Below, in pieces: positions 25,803 to 35,137 of a stretch of DNA of 43,450 nt. The notes below the pieces were generated by a model, which searched no databases, was not told the origin of the DNA, and saw only the letters and a program-made list of their open reading frames with translations. The DNA is from Pseudomonadota bacterium (GTDB taxonomy: Bacteria; Pseudomonadota; Gammaproteobacteria; Steroidobacterales; Steroidobacteraceae). The translations under genes and the position numbers were made by a program. Position 1 is the stretch's first letter, and every line of letters starts with the position of its first letter. The stretch is from assembly GCA_019352035.1 (NCBI GenBank), contig JABBNZ010000029.1, positions 1 through 43,450 on the forward strand, in the 5' to 3' direction.

Positions 25803-27245
25803 TTACGGCAGCTTCTGCAGCAGCGTGAGGATGTTCTGCGGGATCGTGTTCGCCTGGGCCACCATCGCCGTGCTCGCCTGCTGCAGGATCTGGTTCTTCG
25901 ACAGATCCGAAGTCGCCTGAGCGTAGTTCGTGTCCACGATCTGGCTCTTGGCGGACGAGAGGTTGGTCGCATCCGTCTGCAGGCCGGTGATGGCCGCCTG
26001 GAAGCGGTTCTGGTAGGCGCCAAGCTGGGCGCCGGTCGTCGCGACCTGCTGCAGCGCCTGGTCGATCGCCGTCAGGGCCGTGTTGGACGAGGCGACCGAG
26101 GTGACGCTCAGCGTGGAGACCGCGTTGCCGGTGGAGCCGATCGCGACGCCGGTGCCGGCGAGGCCGCCGCCTGTGAACGAGAGGCTTCCGGAGACGCCGC
26201 TCGGGGCGACGTAGTTGACGTTGACCGTGCTGGTCGTCACGACCGCGGTGGCGCCAGATATGGTTCCCATGCCGTAATCCGCGGCCACGGAGGCTGTCGC
26301 GCCAGCGCCGGCGGTGAACGTGGCGGAAATGTTGCGGCCGTCCGAGGCGCTGAGGGTGATGCCGCCGCCGTTCGAAGTCGCGGAGACCCCGGTGTCGGCG
26401 GATACCGCGTTGATGGCGGAGACGGCGTTCGCGACGTTCGACGTCGCATTCCCGGTGTTCGTGACGGAAATGTTGATCCCGTTGATGGCGATCGTATCCA
26501 CGTTGCCCGCGCTGCCGGTGTCGGCCGCGCCAGTGCCCACCGCCGAGGTTGCATTGGCGGTAGCCGTGAGACCCTGTACCCCGCCGGCGTTGATCGCAGC
26601 CGCGACCGCCGAGGCGTCCGTGGCGACGTTGGAGCCGAGCGAGATGGTGCCCGCGCTGCCGGCCGTCACGCTGAAGGCTCCCGCGGCGCCGTTGGTGATG
26701 GCGAGATTCTGCTCGTTGACGCCCGTGTAGGCGCCGAGGGCGCTGGTCTGCATGCTGGCGACGGAAGCCACGGTGATCGTGTTGCCGACGTTCGCGCCGA
26801 TCTGGAACGTCTGGCCGCTGAAGGAGCCATCGAGGAGCTTCACGCCGTTGAACGAGGCGGTCTGGGCTACCTGCTGGATGTCGGCGCTCAACTGGTTGAA
26901 CTGCTGATTGAGGTCGGCGCGGTCCTGGGCGCTGTTCGTGGCGTTCAGGGACTGCACCGCGAGATCGCGCATGGTCTGCAGGTTGTTCGTGATCTCGGTC
27001 AGCGCGCCCTGGGCGGTCTGGGTCAGCGAGACGCCGTCATTGGCGTTGTTGATCGCGGTGTTCAGGCCGTTGATCTGCGAGGTCATGCCCTGCGCGATCG
27101 CGTAACCGGCGGCGTTGTCCGCGGCGGTATTGATCTGCAGGCCGGAGGACAGCTGCTGCAGGGCGGTGGTCAGGCTATTGCCGGAAGTCGTGAGACTGTT
27201 CTGGGCAATGAGCGAGTCGATGTTCGTATTTAGGACGAGTGACAT
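25803..27245 (-). CDS. fliC: Flagellin
   Basis: A 480-residue filament subunit. The conserved N-terminal D0/D1 region has L-N-T-N-I-D-S-L-I-A-Q-N and Q-L-S-S-G-L-Q-I-N-T-A-A-D-N-A-A-G, and the C-terminal D0/D1 ends N-I-L-T-L-L-Q-K-L-P. The central domain (about 170-390) is Ala/Gly/Thr-rich and contains flagellin-IN type segments such as A-I-N-G-I-N-I-S-V-T-N. AGGAG precedes ATG 27245. It has its own sigma-28-type promoter and a hairpin after it, so it is transcribed separately from flgKL. It is the only flagellin in the window. Confidence 0.96.
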   Translation of the reverse strand: MSLVLNTNIDSLIAQNSLTTSGNSLTTALQQLSSGLQINTAADNAAGYAIAQGMTSQINGLNTAINNANDGVSLTQTAQGALTEITNNLQTMRDLAVQSLNATNSAQDRADLNQQFNQLSADIQQVAQTASFNGVKLLDGSFSGQTFQIGANVGNTITVASVASMQTSALGAYTGVNEQNLAITNGAAGAFSVTAGSAGTISLGSNVATDASAVAAAINAGGVQGLTATANATSAVGTGAADTGSAGNVDTIAINGINISVTNTGNATSNVANAVSAINAVSADTGVSATSNGGGITLSASDGRNISATFTAGAGATASVAADYGMGTISGATAVVTTSTVNVNYVAPSGVSGSLSFTGGGLAGTGVAIGSTGNAVSTLSVTSVASSNTALTAIDQALQQVATTGAQLGAYQNRFQAAITGLQTDATNLSSAKSQIVDTNYAQATSDLSKNQILQQASTAMVAQANTIPQNILTLLQKLP

Positions 27246-27310
27246 GGGTCAAGGACTCCTGATGGTTCTCTCAGGCGCCGGACACCCGTCCGTCGCGCTG
27301 TCGTGGGTAT

Positions 27311-27337
27311 TTATCGGTGCGTCGCGGTGGAACTTGA
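27311..27337 (-). promoter_or_regulatory. Sigma-28 (FliA) promoter of fliC
   Basis: On the minus strand TCAAGTTC (27337-27330), 11 bp, then ACCGATAA (27318-27311). The consensus is TAAAGTTT-N11-GCCGATAA, so spacing is exact and the -10 matches 7 of 8. Transcription would start about 60 nt before the fliC ATG. Confidence 0.75.
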
Positions 27338-27366
27338 ACGGCCGCGGTCGGGGATGGCTAAAGTGC

Positions 27367-27392
27367 GGACTGCGTCACAGGAGACGCCGTCC
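27367..27392 (-). terminator. Likely terminator after flgL
   Basis: Immediately after the flgL stop, leftward: GGACGGCGTC, loop TCCTGT, GACGCAGTCC, pairing 9 of 10 with one mismatch. A weak CACTTT follows. It would separate the flgK-flgL unit from the fliC promoter. Confidence 0.45.
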
Positions 27393-28586
27393 TCACGAGA
27401 CGTAGTTGAACAGGGAGAGCTTCGAGAGCGAGGCATAGGACTGCTCGGCGGCCTGCAGGGCGATCTCCTCACTGCTCAGCCGGGTGGCCGCGGCGGCGTA
27501 ATCGGTGTCCTGAATTTTTGACACCGAGGTCTGCAGGGCCGTCTGCCGGCTCTGGGCCGACGATTGCGAGGCCGTCACCGCATTGATGCGCCCGCCGACG
27601 GACGCCTGGACGGTGCCGAGATTGTTGAGCGCCGCATCGATCTGCCCGAGCGATTGGCTGATCTGCGTAGTGACCTGGGCTGTGCTGAGCGTCGAGGACT
27701 GCAGGGTGGTGATGAGGCCGGAAAGGGTGGCGAAGGCGCTCGTGTGTCCGGCGGGGGCGACAGTGAACGTGTCATTGGCCGCGGGCGTGCCGCTCAATGC
27801 GACCTGGATCCCATTGAAGGAGATCGTCCCGCCGGTCGTGCCATTGTACGTCCCTGTCGTGACGGTGGCGCCGCTGCCGTTGGTCACCTTGTAGTCGGTG
27901 GCGTTCGTGAAGGTGATCGTATACGTGTCCGGTACCCACTGTGAGGGATTGGTCACGGTGCCGGGGGCGATCGAGGCGGTCCCGGAGTTCGACGCGCCGA
28001 CGGCGGTGGTGAACGTGCCGTTGCCGGCCGGGAGGTTCATGAATACCGAGCTGCCGGTATCGCCGGCGGAGATCCGCTGATTCTCGCTGATCTGCACCTG
28101 GCTCACCCGGTCCGCGCCCGAGTAGCTCACCGAGCCGCCGTTCTGCAGGAAGGGCTGGGTGCCCGAAGCATAGCCGGCGAAGAGGTAATTGCCGTTGCTG
28201 TCGGTGCTGTTGCCGATCGCCACGAGCTGCTGCAGCTGCTGCGAGAGCTGCGTGGCGATGTCCTGGCGCTGGGTGGCGGAGAGGGACGAGTTGTTGGCCT
28301 GTACCGCCAGGTCGCGGGCGCTCTGCAGGAGATTCGTGGCATCCGTGAGCGCCTGGGCCTCGAGGTTGAGGTTGGTGCCGGCGAGATTGCCGTTGGTCAC
28401 GTACTGCTGCGAGGCGGACAGCTGCATGTCGAGCTGATTCACCTGGGCCATCCCGGTGGGATTCCCCGCGGCGGTCTGGAAGCTCTTGCCGGTCGAGAGC
28501 TGCTGCTGAGTGCTCGAGATTCCGGCCTGGAGGGCCTCCATCGCATCGAGCGCGTTCGTCTGGAAGGTGACGGTGGAGATGGTCAT
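27393..28586 (-). CDS. flgL: Flagellar hook-filament junction protein FlgL (HAP3)
   Basis: A 397-residue junction protein. The flagellin-like N-terminus (I-S-T-V-T-F-Q-T-N-A-L-D-A-M) and C-terminus (A-L-Q-A-A-E-Q-S-Y-A-S-L-S-K-L-S-L-F-N-Y-V) are typical. It is longer than the usual 300 or so residues because of an insert at about residues 200-280 (PSQWVPDTYTITF through GTPAANDTFTV) that closely matches an insert in FlgK. ATG 28586 lies 5 bp after the flgK stop, while the longer upstream frame overlaps flgK and is not real. Confidence 0.93.
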   Translation of the reverse strand: MTISTVTFQTNALDAMEALQAGISSTQQQLSTGKSFQTAAGNPTGMAQVNQLDMQLSASQQYVTNGNLAGTNLNLEAQALTDATNLLQSARDLAVQANNSSLSATQRQDIATQLSQQLQQLVAIGNSTDSNGNYLFAGYASGTQPFLQNGGSVSYSGADRVSQVQISENQRISAGDTGSSVFMNLPAGNGTFTTAVGASNSGTASIAPGTVTNPSQWVPDTYTITFTNATDYKVTNGSGATVTTGTYNGTTGGTISFNGIQVALSGTPAANDTFTVAPAGHTSAFATLSGLITTLQSSTLSTAQVTTQISQSLGQIDAALNNLGTVQASVGGRINAVTASQSSAQSRQTALQTSVSKIQDTDYAAAATRLSSEEIALQAAEQSYASLSKLSLFNYVS

Positions 28587-28591
28587 GGCGG

Positions 28592-30499
28592 TCAGGCGTT
28601 GCCGAGGGCGGTCATGAGGGAATTGAACATCTGGCTCGAGGCCTGGATCATCTGCGCCATCGCCTGATAGGCCTGCTGGAACTGCAGCATGCTCGCGGCC
28701 TGCTGGTCGAGATTGACGCCCGAGGAGTTGTTGAGCGCCGTCGTGGCGTCCTGGTTGGCGGTCTGCTGCGCGGTCGCGTTGCTCTGGGCCTGCTGCGTGA
28801 CGAGGCCGATCCGGCTGACCAGGCTGTTCGCGGCGCCCGTGACCGAGGTCGTGCCGCCGTTCAGGGCGGCCGCCGAGAGCGCTGTGGTCATGGCCAGCAG
28901 ATTGCTGCTGTCGCCGGTGTTCGCCGGGTTGTTGAGACCGACCGTGAAAGTGTCGCCGGCCGCGGGGGAGCCGCTCAGGGTGAGCTGCGCGCCCGCGAAG
29001 GAGATCGGTGTGCCGCTGGTGTAGGTACCCGAGGCGACCTGGGTCCCCCCGCTGTTCTTCACCGTGTAGGCGTTGCCGGCAGCAAACGTCACGGTGTAAG
29101 TGTCCGAAACCCATGCGCTCGGATGGGTGACGGCGGCGCCGCTCACCGTGGCGCCGCCGGTATTGGAGGCACCGGCCGTGCCCTGAACGAGGGAAGCGGC
29201 GGCGATCTGTGCCGGGCTGGTCAGGGTCACCGCGAAGCCGGCGGTGGCCGCGGCGGTCGGCTGAATGAGGAAGCTGTCGCCGCTCGCCGCCGCGCCGCTC
29301 GTCACGATGGAAAGGCCGGCGGCCTGGAACGGACTGCCGCTGGTGCCGCTTCCGGTCATCGCGACCGGCTGGCCGGTGGTGAGGTCCGTGAGCTGCCAGG
29401 AGCCACCCGAGCTCTGCAGCCTGTAATTGTCCGCGGTCAGTGAGCTCAGGGCGCCGCGGGTCACGGTGAGCGAGGCGCTGCCGGTGTTGATGGAGGACGG
29501 CAGAACCTGCACGCCGCCGACGGAGAACATCGGCTGGCCCTGCGCGCCGGTGAGATCCATGCCGGACTGCTGCTGCTGATTGACGATGGTGGCCACGGCG
29601 ACGCTCACCTGGCCGATGGCGTTGCGCGCCGGATCGAGCACCTGGCTGCGCGCGCTCAGCAGGCCGCCGAGATCGCCCCCGCTGATCTCGGAGGTGATGT
29701 TCGCCTTCGTGCCGCCGCCGCCGCTGATGGTGATGCCGAGCTGCGAGGCATCGTACGTGCCGGGGACGGTGCTCAGGGTGGAGGCGCTCGCGCCCGTCAC
29801 CAGCGCCTGCCCGGTGCCGACGTAGACGTCCATCGCGCCGTTGCTCTCGGTGTTGGTCTGCACGGAGACGTACTTGCTCAGCTGCGTGATGAGCTGGTCG
29901 CGCTGGTCCAGGAGCTGGTTCGGCGTCTGCCCGGCGCTCGATGCGGTGGCGATCTGCTGGTTCAGCGAGGCGATGTTCGCCGTGATCGTGTTGATCTGTG
30001 AGACATCGCCGCTGACCTGCGTCTCGAGCTGCGCGCCGAACTGGGAGATCTGCGAGTCATAGGAGGTGAGCTGCTGCGCGAGGGCCTGCGCCTGGCTGAG
30101 CAGCGCCTGGCGGGCGGCGGTCGAGGTGGGCGTGGTGGCGACGGTCTGCAGCGAATTCACGAAGCTCTGCAGCGTGGCGGGCAGCCCCGTGCTCGAGTCG
30201 CTCAGCATGTTGTCGACCTGAGCGGCCTGGGTCGCGAGCGTGTTGGAGCTCGAATAGCTCGCCTGTGAGCTGCGGACCTGCTGCGCGAGGAACTCATTGA
30301 AAGTGCGGGTGATGCTCTGGACATCGACGCCGTTGCCGACGAATCCGGCGGACGTCTGCTGGCCGGGCGCCTCGGCAAGGTTCGCGGTCTCGACGCTGTA
30401 TCCCGGCGTCGACGCATTCGAAATGTTGTTGCTGGTGACGTCGAGCGCCTGCTGGAACGCGAGCAGCCCTGAGACGCTGGTTGAGAGAAGATCCGGCAT
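28592..30499 (-). CDS. flgK: Flagellar hook-filament junction protein FlgK (HAP1)
   Basis: A 635-residue protein forming the first junction ring after the hook. The N-terminal rod motif L-D-V-T-S-N-N-I-S-N-A-S-T-P-G-Y and the C-terminal Q-Q-A-A-S-M-L-Q-F-Q-Q-A-Y-Q-A-M are conserved. A mid-late domain (PSAWVSDTYTVTF through GSPAAGDTFTV, roughly residues 450-520) is homologous to the insert in FlgL encoded just downstream. It begins 3 bp after the flgJ stop, indicating one transcript. It is exported by the flagellar type III system, with FlgN as the likely chaperone. Confidence 0.95.
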   Translation of the reverse strand: MPDLLSTSVSGLLAFQQALDVTSNNISNASTPGYSVETANLAEAPGQQTSAGFVGNGVDVQSITRTFNEFLAQQVRSSQASYSSSNTLATQAAQVDNMLSDSSTGLPATLQSFVNSLQTVATTPTSTAARQALLSQAQALAQQLTSYDSQISQFGAQLETQVSGDVSQINTITANIASLNQQIATASSAGQTPNQLLDQRDQLITQLSKYVSVQTNTESNGAMDVYVGTGQALVTGASASTLSTVPGTYDASQLGITISGGGGTKANITSEISGGDLGGLLSARSQVLDPARNAIGQVSVAVATIVNQQQQSGMDLTGAQGQPMFSVGGVQVLPSSINTGSASLTVTRGALSSLTADNYRLQSSGGSWQLTDLTTGQPVAMTGSGTSGSPFQAAGLSIVTSGAAASGDSFLIQPTAAATAGFAVTLTSPAQIAAASLVQGTAGASNTGGATVSGAAVTHPSAWVSDTYTVTFAAGNAYTVKNSGGTQVASGTYTSGTPISFAGAQLTLSGSPAAGDTFTVGLNNPANTGDSSNLLAMTTALSAAALNGGTTSVTGAANSLVSRIGLVTQQAQSNATAQQTANQDATTALNNSSGVNLDQQAASMLQFQQAYQAMAQMIQASSQMFNSLMTALGNA

Positions 30500-30502
30500 G
30501 CG

Positions 30503-31597
30503 TTATCGCCTTTGCAGCGTACCGCCGCCTTGAGTTGTCGGCAGGCTGTCCGCGAACTTGAGGGAGCCGCCCTGACCGGAGGGGGCCGCCGGCTGCGAGG
30601 CGAGAGCCCGCTCCAGCGTGCCGGCGACGGCCGTGAGCTTGCTGGCATAAGCGGGGTCGGTCGCGTATCCCCCCTGCTGCAGGGCCGATCCGAACGCCTG
30701 GACGTTCCCGCCGGTGCCGAGCGCGGCTGCATAGCGGGGATTGCCGCGCAGCAGGGCGACATAATCCTGGAAGCATTGGCTCGGGGAGCCATAGGAGCGG
30801 AATTGGGCGGTGACGGTGGCCGGCAGGCCGCCGCTGTACTCCTCGGTGCTGCTCGCGACGGACGCGCCGCTCCAACCCGCCGTGGCCTTGATGCCGAAGA
30901 GATTGTTGCTCGTAACACCGCCGGAAGCCTGCGGCATGCTCCGTCCCCAGTTGGTCTCGAGCGCCGCCTGGGCGAGCAGGGTGACGGGGCTCACGCCGAG
31001 CTGGCGGGCCGCCTGCTGGGCATCGGGCCACAGAGCTCGGGCGAAGCCGGCCTGCTCCGCGGTCCTCGCGCAGGCAGCTTGCGATGCACTCGGCGCGGTC
31101 ATGGCGTCCGCCGCAGAGGGGGCGGCCGCAGTCCCGGGCGTTGGGATTGAGGAGGTGCTGGCCGCGGCGCTGGGGGCGGCTGCGGCGCTGGGCGCAGCAG
31201 TGGCGGCGGCGAGGGTCGATGTTGAGCTTGGCGCCGCGCCGCCCGTCGGCTTGGCCGTGCCCGAGGAGCCTGCCGCGGCGGGCTGCTCTCGACGCAGCTG
31301 CTGCACGAGCATGTCGGCGAGCCCGAGCCCCTTGCCCTTGCTGATCTCGGCGGCGATCTGGTCGTCGTACATGCCCTGATACAGGTTGCCCTGGCTCGAG
31401 CCGAAGAGCGGATCCTTGAAGTTCGCCTTCTGCATGCTCTTCAGCACCATGCTGACGAACAGGCTCTCGAACTGCCTGGCCGCCGCCTTCAGGGCCTGCG
31501 GGCTGTTCTTCGCGGCCGCCTGCTTGAGCGCGGCGAGATTGCCCGCGGAGGCCAGCTGGCTGGTATCGACGAGCGGCTGCAGATCGGTCAGCGTCAT
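30503..31597 (-). CDS. flgJ: Flagellar rod assembly protein and muramidase FlgJ
   Basis: A 364-residue bifunctional protein. The N-terminal rod-binding domain (to about 110) has [17 protein letters not shown] long Ala/Ser/Thr/Pro linker (about 110-175) follows, then a glucosaminidase-type domain with [10 protein letters not shown] (catalytic Glu), N-N-L-F-G-I-K-A and F-R-S-Y. It cuts peptidoglycan so the rod can pass through the periplasm. ATG 31597 overlaps the flgI stop (ATGA). The linker is longer than in enteric FlgJ. Confidence 0.94.
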   Translation of the reverse strand: MTLTDLQPLVDTSQLASAGNLAALKQAAAKNSPQALKAAARQFESLFVSMVLKSMQKANFKDPLFGSSQGNLYQGMYDDQIAAEISKGKGLGLADMLVQQLRREQPAAAGSSGTAKPTGGAAPSSTSTLAAATAAPSAAAAPSAAASTSSIPTPGTAAAPSAADAMTAPSASQAACARTAEQAGFARALWPDAQQAARQLGVSPVTLLAQAALETNWGRSMPQASGGVTSNNLFGIKATAGWSGASVASSTEEYSGGLPATVTAQFRSYGSPSQCFQDYVALLRGNPRYAAALGTGGNVQAFGSALQQGGYATDPAYASKLTAVAGTLERALASQPAAPSGQGGSLKFADSLPTTQGGGTLQRR

Positions 31598-32718
31598 ATG
31601 ACGATGAGCTGCGCGCGAAGCGCGCCCGCCTCCTTCAGGGCCTCGAGGATCGCCACGAGATCGCCGGGGGCGGCGCCCACCGAGTTCACGGCGCGCACGA
31701 TCTCGTTGAGATTGACGCCGGCCGGGAACTTGAACATGTGCGCCTTCTCCTGCTTCACATCGATCGTGCTGTGCGGAGTGACCGTGGTGGTGCCGTTGCT
31801 GAAGCCATTCGGCTGGCTGACTTGAGGGCGCTCTGTGATCGTCACCGTGAGCGAGCCGCTCGCGACGGCGGCGGCCATGACGCGCACCTCCGAGCTGATC
31901 ACGACAGTGCCGGTCCGGGAATTGATGATCACCCGCGCCGGCGGCGTGGCCGGATCGATGTTCAGACGCTCGAGCGTCGAGACGTATGCGATCCGCTGGC
32001 TGGGATCGAGAGGCGCGCGCACACGCACCGATACCGCATCTAGCGCTTCGGCGGTTCCCGACCCGAGAAGCTGGTTGATGGCATTGGTGAGACGCGTCGC
32101 GGTCGTGAAATCCGGTGTGTCGAGATTGAGGGTGACGTAGGGGCTGCTGTCGAAGTCATTCGGCACGGACCGCTCCACGGTCGCCCCGTTCGGGATCCGG
32201 CCGCTGCTCGGGATGTTCACCGTGATGCTCGAGCCGTCCTTGCCCGCCACCCCGAAGCCGCTGACCAGGATGCTGCCCTGCGCCATCGCGTACACCTGCC
32301 CGTCCGCGCCCCGCAGGGGTGCCATGATGAGACTGCCGCCCCGCAGGCTCGTGGCATTGCCGATGGAGGACACCGTGACGTCGATCGTCTGACCGGGTTT
32401 GGCGAAGGGCGGCAGAGTCGCGTGCACGGTCACCGCGGCGACATTCTTCAGCATCGGATTGGCGTTGGACGGCACGGTGACGCCGAACTTCGCCAGCATG
32501 TTCTCGATGCTCTGGATGGTGAACGGGGTCTGGCTCGTCTGGTCGCCCGTACCGTCGAGTCCGACGACCAGCCCGTAGCCGATGAGCTGGTTGCTGCGCA
32601 CGCCCGCGACGCTCGCCAGGTCCTCGACACGCTCGGCGCGGGCGCTCCCGGTGACGAGGAATAGGGCCAGCGAGAGCAGCGTGAGCCGGAAAATGGGAAG
32701 TCCGCGTCCAGATTTCAT
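31594..32718 (-). CDS. flgI: Flagellar P-ring protein FlgI
   Basis: A 374-residue periplasmic protein forming the P ring around the rod in the peptidoglycan layer. It has a Sec signal peptide ending about G-S-A-R-A-E. Conserved segments are [32 protein letters not shown], and near the end [21 protein letters not shown] (hyphenated). Its last bases overlap flgJ. The 163-bp gap before it holds a palindromic element. Confidence 0.96.
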   Translation of the reverse strand: MKSGRGLPIFRLTLLSLALFLVTGSARAERVEDLASVAGVRSNQLIGYGLVVGLDGTGDQTSQTPFTIQSIENMLAKFGVTVPSNANPMLKNVAAVTVHATLPPFAKPGQTIDVTVSSIGNATSLRGGSLIMAPLRGADGQVYAMAQGSILVSGFGVAGKDGSSITVNIPSSGRIPNGATVERSVPNDFDSSPYVTLNLDTPDFTTATRLTNAINQLLGSGTAEALDAVSVRVRAPLDPSQRIAYVSTLERLNIDPATPPARVIINSRTGTVVISSEVRVMAAAVASGSLTVTITERPQVSQPNGFSNGTTTVTPHSTIDVKQEKAHMFKFPAGVNLNEIVRAVNSVGAAPGDLVAILEALKEAGALRAQLIVI

Positions 32719-32789
32719 CTCAGTGTCTCATCGACCGGCGGTTCATTGGGAGCGCTGAGGCAGCACGGCCGCGTACCCTCAGGCTCAAG

Positions 32790-32856
32790 GCGACGCATGC
32801 GTCGCACGGGTGGCCATGGACGGCCACCCCGGGCTTGCGCGCAGCATGGACTGCGC
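32790..32856. repeat. Three consecutive palindromes in the flgH-flgI gap
   Basis: GCGACGCATGCGTCGC (32790-32805) is a 16-bp perfect palindrome. GGGTGGCC-ATGGAC-GGCCACCC follows at 32808-32829 (8-bp stem), then GCGCAG-CATGGA-CTGCGC at 32839-32856 (6-bp stem). The two loops share ATGGA. The structure resembles a REP-type intergenic element or a processing site, and no second copy was noticed in this window. Confidence 0.55.
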
Positions 32857-32881
32857 AGCGCAATGTGCGGATCGGGCGCAT

Positions 32882-33574
32882 TTAAAAAGGCAGCCAGGGG
32901 CTGTTGAAGAGGCGGGAAAGCAGCCCCGGCCGGTTCGCGTCGTTCAACGCGCCGTTCTGCCCGTAGGCGATGTGCGCATCGGCGACCTCCGAGGAGGGAA
33001 TCGTGTTGGCGGCGGAAATGTCGATCGGCCGGATGATGCCTTCCAGGCTCACGTACTCGCTCCCCTGGTTGATATCGATGTACTTCTCGCCCTTGACCAC
33101 GAGGTTGCCGTTCTGCAGGCGCTGGATCACGGTCACCGTGATGTCGCCGACCAGGCTGTCGCTCTGCTTGCTGTCGCCGGAGCCGCTGAACGAATTGGCA
33201 TTGTTGAGACTGCCGCTCAGGACCGGCGTGCCATGGATGGTCACGGAGTTGCCGAAGAGGGTTGGCGCGGCGAGTGAGTCCTTGGTGGTCTTCGCCGTGT
33301 CCGTCTGCGAGCTCTTCTGGGCGATGGTCGTCTCCTGCAGCATCACGGTCACCGTGTCGCCCACGTTGTGCGCGACCGCGTTCTCGAACAGCGGCTGGCT
33401 GTAGCCGGTGTGGAAGATGGCGCCGTCGGCCGGCGGCGGCGTGAATTGCGGCACCTGCAGCGCCGCCTTCTTCTGAAAGGAGGGATGCGTGGCGCAGGCC
33501 GCGAGCAGCAGGCACGCGATCGCGCACAGCGCGCCGCGACGCGGCGCAGGAAAATCAGGCGTTCTGGGTTGCAT
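32882..33574 (-). CDS. flgH: Flagellar L-ring lipoprotein FlgH
   Basis: A 230-residue outer-membrane lipoprotein forming the L ring. The signal peptide ends in a lipobox L-A-A-C with Cys27 as the lipidated residue. Conserved FlgH features include [16 protein letters not shown] and the C-terminal [16 protein letters not shown]. The ATG lies 20 bases inside the 3' end of flgG, so the genes overlap and translation is coupled. Confidence 0.95.
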   Translation of the reverse strand: MQPRTPDFPAPRRGALCAIACLLLAACATHPSFQKKAALQVPQFTPPPADGAIFHTGYSQPLFENAVAHNVGDTVTVMLQETTIAQKSSQTDTAKTTKDSLAAPTLFGNSVTIHGTPVLSGSLNNANSFSGSGDSKQSDSLVGDITVTVIQRLQNGNLVVKGEKYIDINQGSEYVSLEGIIRPIDISAANTIPSSEVADAHIAYGQNGALNDANRPGLLSRLFNSPWLPF

Positions 33575-34340
33575 ACTGCAGCATCTGATCCACGGTGGAG
33601 ATCGCCTTGGAGTTCATCTCGTAGGCGCGTTGGGTCTGAATCATGTTCACGAGCTCCTCGACGACGTTGACGTTGGAGCTCTCGAGCTCTCCCTGGGCCA
33701 GGGTCCCGACTCCGTTGGTGCCGGGGGAGCCGGTCTGCGGCGAGCCGCTGGCGGCCGTCTGCGTCAAGAGGTTCTGGCCGATCGGCTGCAGTCCCGGCGG
33801 ATTGATGAAATTGGCGAGCTGGATCTGGCCGATCTGGGTCGCGGCGGACTGTCCGGCGAGCGTGACGCTGACGGTCCCGTCGCTGCCGATGGTCACGCTC
33901 TGCGCCCCCTGGGGGATCGTGATGCCCGGCTGGACCATGTAGCCGCTGGAATTGACGAGCTGTCCCTGGGCGTTGGTCTGGAAGGTGCCGTCGCGCGTGT
34001 ACGCGATGGTGCCGTCCGGCATCTGGATCTGGAAGAAGCCCTGGCCTTGGATGGCGACGTCGAGCGGGTTGCCGGTCTGGGTGAGGCTGCCCTGGCTGTA
34101 GTCCTTCTCGGTGGCGACCACCTGCACACCGGTGCCGATCGACATACCGGACGGGGACTCGGTGGTCTGCGAGGTATTGGCGCCCGCCTGGGTCTGATTC
34201 TGGTAGAGCAGATCCTCGAACACCGCCCGGTCCTGCTTGAACCCCGTCGTGTTGACGTTGGCGAGGTTGTTCGAGATGACGGCCATCTCCGTCTGCTGGG
34301 CGTCGAGGCCGGTCTTGGCGGCCCACAAGGCTGCATTCAT
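33555..34340 (-). CDS. flgG: Flagellar distal rod protein FlgG
   Basis: A 261-residue distal-rod subunit, the standard length. It has N-terminal [28 protein letters not shown] and a C-terminal [24 protein letters not shown] (hyphenated), both classic. The middle G-Q-G-F-F-Q-I segment is conserved. It lies 16 bp after flgF and overlaps flgH. Confidence 0.96.
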   Translation of the reverse strand: MNAALWAAKTGLDAQQTEMAVISNNLANVNTTGFKQDRAVFEDLLYQNQTQAGANTSQTTESPSGMSIGTGVQVVATEKDYSQGSLTQTGNPLDVAIQGQGFFQIQMPDGTIAYTRDGTFQTNAQGQLVNSSGYMVQPGITIPQGAQSVTIGSDGTVSVTLAGQSAATQIGQIQLANFINPPGLQPIGQNLLTQTAASGSPQTGSPGTNGVGTLAQGELESSNVNVVEELVNMIQTQRAYEMNSKAISTVDQMLQYATQNA

Positions 34341-34356
34341 TCGGGCATCCCCTCGT

Positions 34357-35097
34357 TCACGTGGCTTGCAGGAGCTGCGCGCTGGCCGCAGCGGTGGTAT
34401 CGGTGGTCTTCATCGCCTTGACCTGCAGATCGAAGTTGCGCGCCAGGTCGATCATGTTGACCATGGCGCCCGCGAGATCCACGTTGCTCGATTCGAGCAC
34501 GCCCGAGGAGAGCTTCACGGAGGCATCGGCCGGAGCCGAGGCGCCGTTGGCGAGCTGGAAGAGCCCGCCGCTTCGCTGCACCAGCGCATCGGGGGCGGGA
34601 TTGACCAGCTTGATACGACCGACGGCGGCGAGCGACTCCGCTGGCTGCCCCAGCGGCTGGACCGAGACCGTGCCATCGCCGGCGATCTTGATCGATGCGC
34701 TCGGGGGCAGGCTGACCGGGCCGTTGTCACCCAGGACGACATTGCCGGTGCTCGTGACGAGCAGGCCGTCCGGACTCACGTGCAAGTCGCCGTTGCGGGT
34801 GTAGGCCTCCTGCCCGTTGGGCCCCTGCACGGCGATGAGGCCCTGGCCCTGGACGGCGACATCGAGCGGCCGGCCGGTGGTGATGAGCGCGCCCTCGGAC
34901 TGGTCCCATCCGGCGAGGGAGTCGGTCGCATAGACTCGCGAGGCGTAGCCGCTGCCGGCGACGGACTGGCTCTGGAAGGCGGCGAGGTTCGCCTTGAAGC
35001 CGGTCGTGCTCGCGTTCGCCAGGTTGAAGTTGTTGACGGCCTGGGCGTCGAGGATGTCCTTGGCGCCGGTCATCGCAACGTATAGGGACCTGTCCAT
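34357..35097 (-). CDS. flgF: Flagellar proximal rod protein FlgF
   Basis: A 246-residue rod subunit. The start [12 protein letters not shown] and the segment [12 protein letters not shown] are characteristic, as is [22 protein letters not shown] (hyphenated) near the C-terminus. It has the expected length and is in the standard order between flgE and flgG. Confidence 0.95.
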   Translation of the reverse strand: MDRSLYVAMTGAKDILDAQAVNNFNLANASTTGFKANLAAFQSQSVAGSGYASRVYATDSLAGWDQSEGALITTGRPLDVAVQGQGLIAVQGPNGQEAYTRNGDLHVSPDGLLVTSTGNVVLGDNGPVSLPPSASIKIAGDGTVSVQPLGQPAESLAAVGRIKLVNPAPDALVQRSGGLFQLANGASAPADASVKLSSGVLESSNVDLAGAMVNMIDLARNFDLQVKAMKTTDTTAAASAQLLQAT

Positions 35098-35137
35098 CTC
35101 AGACTCCCTGAAGTGCCGGGGAACTGCTCATCGGCGA

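Noticed and set aside
25704-27233. A 509-codon plus-strand frame opposite fliC
   Set aside because: The minus strand encodes a complete flagellin with a sigma-28 promoter; the plus translation is Arg/Gly/Asp-rich low-complexity.
30508-30535. GGCGATAA just before flgK as a sigma-28 promoter
   Set aside because: The only TCAAG-like -35 is about 4 bp too far away, and the site lies inside the flgJ 3' end with a 3-bp intergenic gap.
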